This document shows positions 19,529 through 28,264 of a stretch of DNA of 64,000 nt, piece by piece. The notes beneath the pieces are model-generated. The model did not search any database. It saw nothing but the letters and a program-made list of their open reading frames with translations, and had not been told where the DNA came from. A program made the position numbers and the translations under genes. Source of the stretch: Planctomycetota bacterium (GTDB lineage Bacteria > Planctomycetota > B15-G4 > SIAN01); assembly GCA_016795285.1 (NCBI GenBank), contig JAEUIC010000023.1:126001-190000 (forward strand), written 5' to 3'. Position 1 is the first letter of the stretch. Each line of letters starts with the position of its first letter.

Positions 19529-21409
19529 TCAGTTCGCAGGCGAAGGGGGCTCGCGCCGAGGTGGTGGTGTTGCATCTCCGCCGTTGGTTGGCGGTGCACT
19601 CGATGGCCCGCTCGGCGGCGTGGCGGCGGGCACCGCTGCAACTTTCTCGGCCGCAGGCAACACCAACGAGAATCCGGTCCGCACCGCGATCTCCGAGCGG
19701 ATCGAGGCGACCTCCGCCTCCAGCAGCGCCGGCGCGGCGTGCAGCTGCTTCAGCAGCAGGTGGGCGAGCTCGACGGCGACCTCCGCCTCCTCGTAGGCGA
19801 TCGAGTCGGCGCCGACCCGCTCGAGCGTCCCCTTCTCCTCGAGGTAGCGCGCGCGCACCACGATGTTGAGCCGCGGCTTCACGGCGCGCGCGGTCGCGAC
19901 GATGGCGACCCGGCTCGCGGCGTCGGGCAGCGTCACCACCAGCCACTTCGCCTCCTCGATCTGCGCCGCGCGCAGGACGTCGCGCTGCGCCGCATCGCCG
20001 AAGACGGCCGCGCGCCCGAGCGAGCGCAGCCGCTCGACGGTGGCGTGGTTGTAGTCGATCACGACGACGCGCAGCCCCATCCGCAGCAGGATGCGGCAGA
20101 GCGTGCGGCCGACCGGCCCGTAGCCGACCACGATGGCGAGCGCTGGCGGCGCGGCCGGGGCGGCCGGCGGGGCGACCGCCTCGCGCCGCGCGCGGCGGAC
20201 GGCGACGCGCTTCTCGTCGGCGCCGCTCTTCCAGTGCGCGAACCAGCGGCCGAAGCGGATCGACCACGCCACTTGCAGCGGCGCCGGCAGCATCGAGACG
20301 ACCACCAGCGGCACCAGCAGCGCCTGCGTCTCCGCCGAGAAGAGCGCGCGCCCGCCCGCCGACGAGGCCAGCACGAAGGCGAACTCGCTGATGGGCGCCA
20401 GCGCGAGGCCGGTGCCCGCCGCGCTGCTCCACGGCCGTCCGAGTGCGCGCAACGTGAGCGCCGCCGCTGCCGTCTTCACCACCACCACCACCACCGTCGC
20501 CGCCAACAGGAGCGGCCAGTGGCGCGCGACGGCCGCGAGGTCGACCAGCATCCCGATCGACACGAAGAAGAGGCCGAGCGTGAGCCGCTTGATGGTGGCG
20601 AGGTCGGCGCGGATCTGCGGTTCGAGCGGCGTGTCGGCGAAGACCATGCCGGCGAGGAAGGCGCCGAGCGCGAGGCTCGCGCCGAGCTGGTTCGCGAGCG
20701 CCGCGACCACGAAGCAGGCGGCGAGGCTCGCCAGCGCGAACGCCTCGGAGTGGGCCGCCAGCGCGATCTTCTGGAAGAGGCGCGGCAGGGCGAAGCGCGC
20801 CAGCGCGAAGACGACCGGCAGCCCCAAGAGGTAGAGCAGCTGCCACGAACTCGCGCCGCCGTGCGCGCTGGCGCCGCCGCCCTCGCCGCCGAGGGTGCCC
20901 GGCCCGAAGAGCACCGCCGACAGCGCCAGCACCGCCATCGCCGCGAGGTCCTGGCCGATCGACAGCGCGACGCACTCGATGGCGACGTGGGAGTCGGCCT
21001 CGCGCCGCTCCTCGAACACCTGCATGGCGATGGTGGTCGACGAGACGGCGAGGCAGAAGCCGAGCGCGAGCCCCTCGACCCAGCCGATGCCGAGCAGTCG
21101 CGCCAGCGCCGCCAGCGGCAGCGTCGTCGCCAGGAGCTGCGCTGCGGCGCCGAGCGTGGCGAGCCGCGCCATCCGCTTCAGCCGGCGCACGTCGAACTCG
21201 AGCCCGATGAAGAAGAGCAGCAGCACGACGCCGACGTCAGCGAGCTGCGTGACGACGGCGCCCGACGGCACGCGATCGAACGCGTAGGGACCGGCCGCGA
21301 CGCCGAGCAGCAGGTAGGCGACGATCGAGCTCTGGCCGAGGCGATGGAGCAGCCAGACCAGCAAGGCGGCGGCGGCCAGCACCAACGCGGCGTTGTCGAA
21401 AGGAGTCAT
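19529..21409 (-). CDS. CPA2-family cation:proton antiporter with RCK domain (Kef-type)
   Basis: The protein is 626 residues. Residues 1-385 form about 12 membrane helices of the CPA2 exchanger fold, with the family's conserved patches FFIGLEFDVRRLKR, SSTTIAMQVFEE, SIGQDLAAMAV (Gln153-Asp154), LGAFLAGMVFAD and FFVSIGMLVDL. Residues 424-540 are a TrkA-N/RCK nucleotide-binding domain (IVVGYGPVGRTLCRILLRMG, FGDAAQRDVLRAA). These proteins release K+ or Na+ in exchange for protons and are gated by ligand binding to the RCK domain. The C-terminal 60 residues are Pro-rich. It leads an apparent operon with the winged-helix regulator. KefB, KefC and YbaL cannot be told apart from sequence alone. Confidence 0.93.
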   Translation of the reverse strand: MTPFDNAALVLAAAALLVWLLHRLGQSSIVAYLLLGVAAGPYAFDRVPSGAVVTQLADVGVVLLLFFIGLEFDVRRLKRMARLATLGAAAQLLATTLPLAALARLLGIGWVEGLALGFCLAVSSTTIAMQVFEERREADSHVAIECVALSIGQDLAAMAVLALSAVLFGPGTLGGEGGGASAHGGASSWQLLYLLGLPVVFALARFALPRLFQKIALAAHSEAFALASLAACFVVAALANQLGASLALGAFLAGMVFADTPLEPQIRADLATIKRLTLGLFFVSIGMLVDLAAVARHWPLLLAATVVVVVVKTAAAALTLRALGRPWSSAAGTGLALAPISEFAFVLASSAGGRALFSAETQALLVPLVVVSMLPAPLQVAWSIRFGRWFAHWKSGADEKRVAVRRARREAVAPPAAPAAPPALAIVVGYGPVGRTLCRILLRMGLRVVVIDYNHATVERLRSLGRAAVFGDAAQRDVLRAAQIEEAKWLVVTLPDAASRVAIVATARAVKPRLNIVVRARYLEEKGTLERVGADSIAYEEAEVAVELAHLLLKQLHAAPALLEAEVASIRSEIAVRTGFSLVLPAAEKVAAVPAATPPSGPSSAPPTNGGDATPPPRREPPSPAN

Positions 21410-21496
21410 GCGGTCGATGATCGCGGCGTGGGGGGAGGGCGCCGCAGCGACGCGGTCGGCCCGAGCAGGACCGGGAACCTAGCAAGGAAGACGACG

Positions 21497-22279
21497 ATGC
21501 GCCCGACTCGATTCGTGCTGGGGCTGGCGGCGGCGCTGGCGGGGTTGGCGTGGACCGCCGGTGCGGTCGCGCGGTCGAGCGATGACCCGAAGCCCAGCCA
21601 CACCACCCGCTCGAAGGGGGTGAAACAGCGTTACGTGACGAAGACGTTCCACGGCTTCACCGTCCATGTCGACGAGCGGCTGCTCGCCGCGCAGCGCGAG
21701 GTGGGCGACGCCGCGCTCGGCGAGCTCGAACGCCAGCTCGCGCAGATCGAGCGCAAGGTGCGCGCGGAGCCGCTCGCCGAGCTGCGCACCATCGCGATCT
21801 GGCTCGGCGTCGACGACCCGGTGGCGCCGTGCGCCTGCTACCACCCGTCGCCCGAGTGGCTGCGCCAGAACGACTTCGATCCGCAGAAGGCGAAGGCGGT
21901 CGAGATCGCCAACGCGGCCAACTTCGTGAGCTGGACGCGCGAGCAGCCGTGGATGGTGCTGCACGAGCTGGCGCACGGCTTCGACGATCGGCGCTTGCAG
22001 GCAGGCGACGGGCCCGGCTCGCAGGGGGCGCGTCTCGAGGAGCTCTTCACGGCGGCGAAGGCGGCGGGCCACTACGACGAGGTGCTGCACTGGAACGGCG
22101 AGCCGACCCGCCACTACGCGATGAACACCTCGGACGAGTACTTCGCCGAGGCGAGCGAGGCGTGGTTCGGCTGCAACGACTTCTTCCCCTTCGTGCAGGC
22201 CGAGCTGCTGCGCCACGACCCGGCGCTGGCCGCCTTCCTGCGCGAGGTGTGGGGCGAGCCGCTCACGTCGCGCGGCTGA
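21497..22279 (+). CDS. Secreted HExxH zinc metallopeptidase-like protein
   Basis: The protein is 260 residues from the ATG at 21497, with GGAAG upstream. The signal peptide is MRPTRFVLGLAAALAGLAWT. The zinc site is HELAH at 156-160, in LHELAHGFDDR. A plausible third ligand is in YFAEASEAWFGCNDFFPF about 60 residues later, a layout like the anthrax-lethal-factor/M34-like or DUF-type gluzincins. Residues about 95-125 (IWLGVDDPVAPCACYHP) form a beta-sheet edge often preceding this fold. It should act outside the cytoplasm. It is divergent from the antiporter gene, starting 87 bases away. Confidence 0.8.
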   Translation: MRPTRFVLGLAAALAGLAWTAGAVARSSDDPKPSHTTRSKGVKQRYVTKTFHGFTVHVDERLLAAQREVGDAALGELERQLAQIERKVRAEPLAELRTIAIWLGVDDPVAPCACYHPSPEWLRQNDFDPQKAKAVEIANAANFVSWTREQPWMVLHELAHGFDDRRLQAGDGPGSQGARLEELFTAAKAAGHYDEVLHWNGEPTRHYAMNTSDEYFAEASEAWFGCNDFFPFVQAELLRHDPALAAFLREVWGEPLTSRG

Positions 22280-22379
22280 GCGGGGCGGGGCGCGGGCGGA
22301 CCGCCGGCGCCGAGGCGGACGCCCGGTCGCACGTCCAGCCTTCCTCCGTTCTTCATCGGGTGCCGCTACGTTCGCTGCC

Positions 22380-22805
22380 ATGGACACCCCTCGCGAGCCG
22401 TTGCGCCTCCTCTTCGTCTGCGTCGAGAACAGCAACCGCAGCCAGATGGCGGAGGCGTTCGCGCGCCTCCATGCGCGGGAGATGGGGCTCGCCGTCGAGG
22501 CGGTCTCGGCCGGCTCGCGGCCGTCGGGCGTGGTGAATCCGAAGGCGATCGCCTCGATGGCGGAGCTCGGCTACGACCTCGCCGCCCACCGCTCGAAGGC
22601 GCTGAAGGAGGTCGAGGCGCAGCCGTTCGACGCCGCCGTGACGATGGGTTGCGGCGACGCCTGCCCGCTGGTGAAGGCGCGCCGCCGCTTCGACTGGCAG
22701 ATCCCCGACCCGAAGCACCTCGAGCCCGCCGACTTCCGCAAGGTGCGCGACCTGGTGAGCCGCCAGGTGCGCGCGCTGCTCGAGGAGCTCGCGCCGCGCG
22801 GGTGA
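22380..22805 (+). CDS. Arsenate reductase / low-molecular-weight tyrosine phosphatase-like protein
   Basis: The protein is 141 residues. The phosphatase loop FVCVENSNRSQMAEAFA fits Cx5RS with nucleophile Cys14 and Arg20. The general-acid loop is at DWQIPDPKH. Two further cysteines, Cys91 and Cys95, lie in VTMGCGDACP, a motif found in thiol-linked arsenate reductases of this fold. Both functions are plausible: reduction of arsenate to arsenite, or protein phosphotyrosine removal. No arsR, arsB or acr3 gene is adjacent, so the arsenic role rests on the Cys pair alone. It is cytoplasmic. The next gene starts 45 bases later. Confidence 0.88.
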   Translation: MDTPREPLRLLFVCVENSNRSQMAEAFARLHAREMGLAVEAVSAGSRPSGVVNPKAIASMAELGYDLAAHRSKALKEVEAQPFDAAVTMGCGDACPLVKARRRFDWQIPDPKHLEPADFRKVRDLVSRQVRALLEELAPRG

Positions 22806-22850
22806 GCGAGCGGCTCCACCTCGCCGCCCGCTGCTGCCGATCGAGGCGGC

Positions 22851-23351
22851 ATGTGGAACAAGCAGCTCCCGACTCGGATCGGACTGTGGGTCGTCGTGGC
22901 GCTGGCGCTGCCGCTGCTCGGCGCGCTGGTGATCCCGCGCTTCCCGCCCGGCAAGCCGCCCGAGGAGACGGTGATCGCCACGCTGCGGGTCCTGGCGAAG
23001 GAGCAGTCGATGGCGCGTCCGGTGTCGACGCCCGCGCCGACCGCAGAGACGACGCCATCGCCCTCGATCGAGGTGCCGGACGGCTCGCGCTACGCCTACC
23101 GCCTCCAGCGCACGGCGACCGGGCTGCGCGTCCATGCCTGGCCGCTCACTTTCGACTCGAGTGCGCCCTACCTCTTCTTCCTCGACGAGGACGGCTCGAT
23201 CTGGACCGGCCGCAACCCGTCGGGCAGCCACGTCGGCCTCGACCGTCCGCCGGAGCTCGACGCCGGCGTCGCCGCCACCGACGCGCCGCACGAGTCGCTG
23301 TCGGGCCGCAGCCGCGAGGATCGCTACGGCCGGAGGTGGCTGCGCGAGTAG
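22851..23351 (+). CDS. Membrane-anchored small secreted protein
   Basis: The protein is 166 residues. One N-terminal helix (IGLWVVVALALPLLGALVIP) with a short cytoplasmic head suggests a signal anchor. Residues about 80-130 read as beta-strands (YAYRLQRTATGLRVHAWPLT, APYLFFLDEDGSIWTGRNPS), a pattern similar to the C-terminal domain of some pseudopilin-like proteins, but no prepilin cleavage site is visible. The tail is charged. I do not recognise the family. It lies 45 bases after the ArsC-like gene and is convergent with the kinase gene. Confidence 0.65.
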   Translation: MWNKQLPTRIGLWVVVALALPLLGALVIPRFPPGKPPEETVIATLRVLAKEQSMARPVSTPAPTAETTPSPSIEVPDGSRYAYRLQRTATGLRVHAWPLTFDSSAPYLFFLDEDGSIWTGRNPSGSHVGLDRPPELDAGVAATDAPHESLSGRSREDRYGRRWLRE

Positions 23352-23367
23352 CCGAAGCGCGCCGCGC

Positions 23368-26343
23368 TCAGCCCCGCCGCCGCCGCATCACCAGCCGGAA
23401 GCCGAGCCCGCTCTCGCCGATGTTGACGGCGCCGAAGTTCGAGCGCGACGCGCAGTGGAAGACGTTGTCCTCGTTCAGCCCCCACGACGCGCCGCGCAGC
23501 CGGAACGAGCCGTCGGCCTCGCGCGCGAGCTCGCGGTTGCTGCCGGCGAGGTCGAGGACGCCGAAGACCGAACGGTCGATCGGGAAGAGGCCGCCCGGCT
23601 CCTCGGTCGGCGCGCCGCTGTCGCTCAACGGCGCCGCCAGCGCGTTCTTCGCGAAGGTCCAGTCGAAGCCGTCGCCCCACGGGAAGCGGCGGCCGTCGGC
23701 GCCGCGCGCCGCGCGCTCCCACTCCTCGGCGGTCGGCAGGTCGCACTCGTACTCGGGGTCGCCGATCTGCTCGGTGCGCCACGCGGCGTAGGCGGCGATC
23801 TGCTCCAGCGACAGGCCCCACATCGGCTCGGCGAAGGTGTAGGCGGCGCCGAACGGCTCGAAGGCGCCGCGATCGAAGCTCGCTTCGCCATCCTGCCAGC
23901 GCCAGCGCAGCTTGCCGTCGCGGTCGGTCGGGATCAGCCGCTGCGCCGCCTGCGGATCGTCGTGGTAGCGCGCGGTGGCGAACTCGAGGTAGGCGCCCTT
24001 GGTCGCCTCGAGCTCCTCGATGAAGAAGGTCGGCAGCGTCACCTCGCGGCCGAAGGTGGCGCCGGCCGCCTCGCGATCGCCGCCGATCCAGCTCGGGCCG
24101 CCGTGGACCACCACGAAGCCGTCGGGCACCTGCGAGCGCTCGGGCAGCTCGACGGCCAGCGCCTGAGCGCGCCCCTCGCTGATCCAGACCGGGAGGCGCA
24201 CCGTCGCGTGGTCGTCGCACTCGACCAGCAGCAGGTAGCTGCCGACCGGCAGGCGCAGCTCGAGCGCGCCATCGTGCGGCAGCTCCGGCGCGAGGTCGCG
24301 ACGCAGCTCGAACGGGTCGCGCACGAACGGCGTCGCTTCGAGTCCCGTCAGCGCGCGCGCCGGGATCTCGACATCCTCCGCGACGCCGTCGCGCACGCGG
24401 CGCACGCGATGGCGATGGGCGGCGCCGACGTGGCCGATCTCGACCGCGATGGCGGCGAGGTTCTGCGGGTTCAGGCTGCAGAAGCGGGTGATGCGATCGC
24501 CGGCGCGCAGCGCGTCGGTGGTGCCGCTCACCGCCGCGACGTCGAGGCCGCACCACGGGCCGACGGCGGCGTCGACGGCTGGCGCGCCCGCGCTCGGCAC
24601 GCCGTCGGCGCTGCACGGCCGCGGCAGGAGCAGCGGGCCGGCGCGCTCGTAGCGGAAGAGCCGCAGCGTCGCTTCCGGCGGCGAGAGCGCGAGCTCGAGC
24701 GTGCCGTGCAGCGCGCCCTGGAACCGCTCGATCAGGCCGCGGAAGCGGTCCATGCGCGCCTGCTCGCGGTTCTGCTCGGCGCCGCGGTAGCCGAGCGAGA
24801 GGAGCGCCGCGTATTCGTCGCGCGCGGCGGGATCGTCGGGCAGGAGCTGCATCGCGCGCAGCAGCGCGAAGGTCGTCTCGTCGAGCAGCCGGTCGCGCTC
24901 GGTGGCCAGCGCATCGCGCGCCGCATCGAGCTCGAGCAGCCGCCCCTTCTCGCTCGGCCCGCGCCACGGCTCGAGCGCGAGCTCGGCGGTGGCGCGCTCC
25001 GCGGCGAGCCGGCGCAGTTCGCCCTCCGCCTCGGCGATCCGCTCGCGCGCGGCGCGGCTCTGCCCGAGCGTCGCCGCCACCTCGTCGCGCGCGCGGCGGC
25101 GCTGCTGCTCCGCGTCGCGCGCCCGCTGCAGCGGCACCGCGAGCAGCGCGCCGACCACCGCCAGCAGCGCCAGCGCCAGCGCTGTCGCGACGACCGGGTT
25201 GCGCTGCATGCGGCGCAGCAGCCGTCCGCCCGCGCCGATCGGCCGCGCCACCACCGGCTGGAAGTCGACGAAGCGCTGCAGGTCGTCGGCGAACGCGGCC
25301 GCGCTGGCGTAGCGCCGCTCGGGCCGCTTCTCCAGCGCCTTCAGCAGCACGTTCTCGAGGTCGCGCGGCACGCGCGGATCGGCGCGGCGCGGCGAGCGCG
25401 GCTCGGTCATGAGGATGGCGCGGTAGATCGACTCGCGGTCGTCGCCGCGGAAGAGCGGCTCGAGCGTGACGATCTCGTAGAGCGTCGCGCCCAGCGAGTA
25501 GACGTCGCTGCGCTCGTCGACGCGCTCCTTGTCGCCGAGCACCTGCTCCGGGCTCATGTAGCGCGGCGTGCCGACCGGCGACTCGCTCTGCAGCGTGCCG
25601 CTGCCGTCGCTGCTGCGCGCGAGGCCGAAGTCGAGCAGCCGCAACCGCTCGCCGCCCCCCTCGACGCGCTCGAGGAAGAGGTTGCTCGGCTTCAGGTCGC
25701 GGTGGAGGACGCCGGCCGCGTGGGCGACCGCCAGCGCGCGCGCCGCCTCGGCGAAGCGGCCGATCCACGTGGCGAGCGTGCGACCGTCAGCCAGCGGCGC
25801 CCGCGACGGATCGCGCCGCCACTTCATCACGAGGCGGTCGAGCGACGCGCCTTCGAGCAGCGGCATCGCGTACCACGGCACGCCTTCCTGCTGGCCCGCC
25901 TGCAGCACCTCGACGAGGTTCGGGTGGTTCAGCTTCGCGGTCAGCGCGACCTCGCGCAGGAAGCGGGCGTGCGCCTGGTGGCCGGCCGCGCCGGGCGGCA
26001 GCACCTTGAGCGCGACGCGTCGGCGCGGGCTCTTCTGCTCGGCGGCGTAGACGATCCCCATGCCGCCGCGGCCCAGCACCGCGAGCAGGCGGAACTCGCC
26101 GAAGTCGCGCGGCAGGTCGCGCTCGAGCGCGGCGGCGGCTGCGGCGGTGGCAGCGGCAGCGCCGGCCGCGCCGCTCGCGCTGCCGCTGCCGTCGGCGCTG
26201 GCCTCGAGGTCCTCGAGGCAGCGGCGCAACGGCGCGGCGATCGAGGGATGGCGCGCCACGTAGTCGTCGAGCGGCGGCGCGCTGCCGCTGCGCTTCAGTT
26301 CGAGCCAGGAGGCGATCGCGTCGCCGATCGCGCTCTCGTCCAT
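23368..26343 (-). CDS. Membrane Ser/Thr protein kinase fused to an FGE-like (SUMF1/EgtB) domain
   Basis: The protein is 991 residues. The Hanks kinase domain spans about 82-375: GRGGMG 91-96, Lys113 in VALKVL, HRDLKPSN 214-221, DFG 238-240 and SPEQ near 264. A membrane helix (VVATALALALLAVVGALLAV, about 405) is followed by a coiled coil (about 430-480) and a beta-rich region. Residues about 745-991 are a formylglycine-generating-enzyme-like domain (LPTAEEWERAARG, FPWGDGFDW, LRGASWGLNEDNVF, LGFRLV). The paired catalytic cysteines of true FGE are absent; only FHCASRSN remains, so the domain is probably a binding or sensory module. It is 4 bases downstream of its sigma factor, the usual planctomycete pairing. 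Confidence 0.92.
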   Translation of the reverse strand: MDESAIGDAIASWLELKRSGSAPPLDDYVARHPSIAAPLRRCLEDLEASADGSGSASGAAGAAAATAAAAAALERDLPRDFGEFRLLAVLGRGGMGIVYAAEQKSPRRRVALKVLPPGAAGHQAHARFLREVALTAKLNHPNLVEVLQAGQQEGVPWYAMPLLEGASLDRLVMKWRRDPSRAPLADGRTLATWIGRFAEAARALAVAHAAGVLHRDLKPSNLFLERVEGGGERLRLLDFGLARSSDGSGTLQSESPVGTPRYMSPEQVLGDKERVDERSDVYSLGATLYEIVTLEPLFRGDDRESIYRAILMTEPRSPRRADPRVPRDLENVLLKALEKRPERRYASAAAFADDLQRFVDFQPVVARPIGAGGRLLRRMQRNPVVATALALALLAVVGALLAVPLQRARDAEQQRRRARDEVAATLGQSRAARERIAEAEGELRRLAAERATAELALEPWRGPSEKGRLLELDAARDALATERDRLLDETTFALLRAMQLLPDDPAARDEYAALLSLGYRGAEQNREQARMDRFRGLIERFQGALHGTLELALSPPEATLRLFRYERAGPLLLPRPCSADGVPSAGAPAVDAAVGPWCGLDVAAVSGTTDALRAGDRITRFCSLNPQNLAAIAVEIGHVGAAHRHRVRRVRDGVAEDVEIPARALTGLEATPFVRDPFELRRDLAPELPHDGALELRLPVGSYLLLVECDDHATVRLPVWISEGRAQALAVELPERSQVPDGFVVVHGGPSWIGGDREAAGATFGREVTLPTFFIEELEATKGAYLEFATARYHDDPQAAQRLIPTDRDGKLRWRWQDGEASFDRGAFEPFGAAYTFAEPMWGLSLEQIAAYAAWRTEQIGDPEYECDLPTAEEWERAARGADGRRFPWGDGFDWTFAKNALAAPLSDSGAPTEEPGGLFPIDRSVFGVLDLAGSNRELAREADGSFRLRGASWGLNEDNVFHCASRSNFGAVNIGESGLGFRLVMRRRRG

Positions 26344-26347
26344 CGCG

Positions 26348-26983
26348 TCACATCGCTCCGCCGTCGAGCGCGTCGCGCAACGCCAGCAGCGCGCGCGCCA
26401 GCAGCTTCTTCACCGCGTTCTCGGTGCGACCCATCGCCGCCGCCGCCTCGGCGATCGACTTCTCCTCGAGCCGCACGAGCCGCAGCACCTGCGCGTAGTC
26501 GGCGGGCAGCGTCGCGAGGGCGCGCTCGAGCTGGCGGCGCCGCTCGCCGCGCATCGCCGCTGCGGAGGGCGAGCTCTGCGGCGACGCGAGCCGCAAGCCG
26601 CTCGCCTTCGAGGCGGTGTCGCTGTCGAGGCGCTGCTCGCGCCGCGCGTCGCGCTTCTTGCGGCCGAGGCAGTGCTGGATCGTCATCAGCAGGCGGTTGC
26701 GCAGCAGCGCCGAGAGCCAGCGGCGGAACGACCCCTCGCCGCGCGCCTCGAACGAGTCGAGGTGGGTGACCGCATCGACGAGCGCCTCCTGCACGACGTC
26801 GGAGTCGTCGATCCGCCCGCGCAGCGCGGCCGGCACCTTGGCGCGCGCGCTGCGACGGAGGCGCTCGCCGTGCAGCGCGAAGAGCTGCTCGAACGCCGCG
26901 GCGTCGCCGGCGCGCGCGCGCTTCAGCAGCGTCTCGGTGGCATCGGCGCGCGGGGGGTCGCCGTCCCGATCGACCTCGTTCAT
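26348..26983 (-). CDS. ECF-type RNA polymerase sigma factor
   Basis: The protein is 211 residues from the ATG at 26983, which has GGAG six bases upstream. Region 2 is LLKRARAGDAAAFEQLFALH through DSDVVQEALVDAVTHLDSFE. Region 4 is ALATLPADYAQVLRLVRLEE with the helix-turn-helix SIAEAAAAMGRTENAVKKLL. This is the sigma type commonly encoded just before Ser/Thr kinases in Planctomycetes; the kinase starts 4 bases after its stop. No separate anti-sigma gene is visible, so control by kinase phosphorylation is likely by analogy. Target promoters cannot be read from the sequence. Confidence 0.93.
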   Translation of the reverse strand: MNEVDRDGDPPRADATETLLKRARAGDAAAFEQLFALHGERLRRSARAKVPAALRGRIDDSDVVQEALVDAVTHLDSFEARGEGSFRRWLSALLRNRLLMTIQHCLGRKKRDARREQRLDSDTASKASGLRLASPQSSPSAAAMRGERRRQLERALATLPADYAQVLRLVRLEEKSIAEAAAAMGRTENAVKKLLARALLALRDALDGGAM

Positions 26984-27351
26984 CGCCAGAGCTCCGTGCA
27001 GCGCGGCCGGGGGCGAGGAGCAGGCTCGCCGCGGGCGCTCTTGCGACGCACGGTAGCGGCGGCGGGTTCGCTGCCGAGCCCCGTGCGCGGGCGAGCGTGA
27101 CCTCTCATGCGCGGCCGGCACTGGAGCGGTCGCGACCGGGCGGCGCGCGGAAACGTCTTCCGCTGCCGCGGCGGCTCCCCGGGAGCTCGCGCCGCATGCC
27201 CGCCAGCGCCGCGTTGCAATCTCGACACACCTCGCTGCGGCGCTAGGAAGTCGCGCCGCAACGACGCCGCACCACCGACTCGCTCGCGCTCGCGACGGGG
27301 CGGCGGGTGACGGCCCACCTGACCCCTCGACGACACCAAGGATCCTGCACC
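26984..27351. other. 368-base divergent control region
   Basis: This region separates the sigma factor start (minus) from the Asp/His-repeat gene start (plus) and must contain promoters for both. I see no convincing -35/-10 pair or strong palindrome in this G/C-rich stretch. No protein frame here has a supported start. Confidence 0.5.
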
Positions 27352-28179
27352 ATGACTCATGCGCTTTCGTGGCTCGCCTCGTGTTTGTTGTCGGCGGCGG
27401 CGCCCGCTGCCGACGACCCGGTCTGGCTGCTCGAGGTCCCCGCCGAAGTGAAGATCGGCTCCTCGGTCACCGCCGACCTCACCGGCCCTGCGCACGAGAT
27501 GGGCCTCTTGATGGTGTCGGGCACGACCGGCGCGCTGCAGTCGAAGTACGGCCTGATCGAGGTCGGCTTCCCGCTGATGCTGGGGCTGATGTTCGATCTC
27601 GACGCCAACGGCAAGTTCTCGATCGGCGAGGACGTGCCGTGCGATCCCGACCTGGTCGGCGTCACGATCTACCTGCAGTTCATCACCTGCGCCCCGATGA
27701 AGGGGATCTCGAACCTCGCGTCGATCACCTTCACCGACGACTGCGGCTGCGGCAAGGACGACGACCACGATCACGACGGTGATCACGACGGCGACTGCGA
27801 CGACGACCACGACGGTCACGACGACGACGACGACTGCGACGACGACAAGGACGGCCACGGCCACGGCGATGGCCACGGCGACGATGACGACGACTGCGAT
27901 GACGACAAGGACGGCCATGGCCACGGTGATGGCCACGGCGACGATGACGACGACGACTGCGACGACGACAAGGACGGCCATGGCCACGGCGATGGCCACG
28001 GCGACGATGACGACGACGATTGCGACGACGACAAGGACGGCCATGGCCACGGTGACGGCCACGGCGACGATGACGATGACCACGATGACGACCATGACGA
28101 CGATGACGACGACTGCGACGATGACCGCGACGGCCACGGTGGCCGCGGCGGCCACGGCGGCGGTGGCTGGGGGCGCTGA
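27352..28179 (+). CDS. Secreted protein with Asp/His-rich tandem repeats
   Basis: The protein is 275 residues from the ATG at 27352. The signal peptide is LSWLASCLLSAAAPAA. Residues about 22-125 form a small beta-rich domain (VWLLEVPAEVKIGSSVTADL, GLIEVGFPLMLGLMFDLDAN, CDPDLVGVTIYLQFITC) with four or more cysteines. From about residue 128 to the end it is almost entirely Asp, His, Gly and Cys. That part includes four near-identical 20-21-residue units of the form CDDDKDGHGHGDGHGDDDDD, and the end is RGGHGGGGWGR. Such density of Asp and His suggests binding of divalent metals (Ca, Zn, Ni or Cu) outside the cell. That is inference. A hairpin terminator lies 45 bases after the stop. Confidence 0.8.
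   Translation: MTHALSWLASCLLSAAAPAADDPVWLLEVPAEVKIGSSVTADLTGPAHEMGLLMVSGTTGALQSKYGLIEVGFPLMLGLMFDLDANGKFSIGEDVPCDPDLVGVTIYLQFITCAPMKGISNLASITFTDDCGCGKDDDHDHDGDHDGDCDDDHDGHDDDDDCDDDKDGHGHGDGHGDDDDDCDDDKDGHGHGDGHGDDDDDDCDDDKDGHGHGDGHGDDDDDDCDDDKDGHGHGDGHGDDDDDHDDDHDDDDDDCDDDRDGHGGRGGHGGGGWGR
27835..28080 (+). repeat. In-gene tandem repeat, four units of 60-63 bp
   Basis: Units start at TGC codons at 27835, 27895, 27958 and 28021. Each encodes C-DDDKDGHGHGDGHG followed by five or six Asp. Copies differ mostly at silent C/T positions, which shows recent expansion with purifying selection on the peptide. Confidence 0.9.
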
Positions 28180-28224
28180 GCGCGAGGTCGCGCTCGCGGC
28201 CTGAAGGCCTCGACGAATGAATGG

Positions 28225-28257
28225 CGCCGGGCGGTCACCGCGGGTGGCCGCCCGGCG
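28225..28257. terminator. 10-bp-stem hairpin followed by T-rich tract
   Basis: CGCCGGGCGG at 28225-28234 pairs with CCGCCCGGCG at 28248-28257, and TTCTCGTTC follows on the plus strand. It lies between the Asp/His gene and the convergent 3' end of the NDH-2 cluster, so it may stop transcription in both directions. Confidence 0.7.
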
Positions 28258-28264
28258 TTCTCGT

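Noticed and set aside
22380..22805. ArsC-like gene as part of an arsenic-resistance operon
   Set aside because: Neighbours are a peptidase and an anchored small protein. No ars regulator or efflux gene is in the window.
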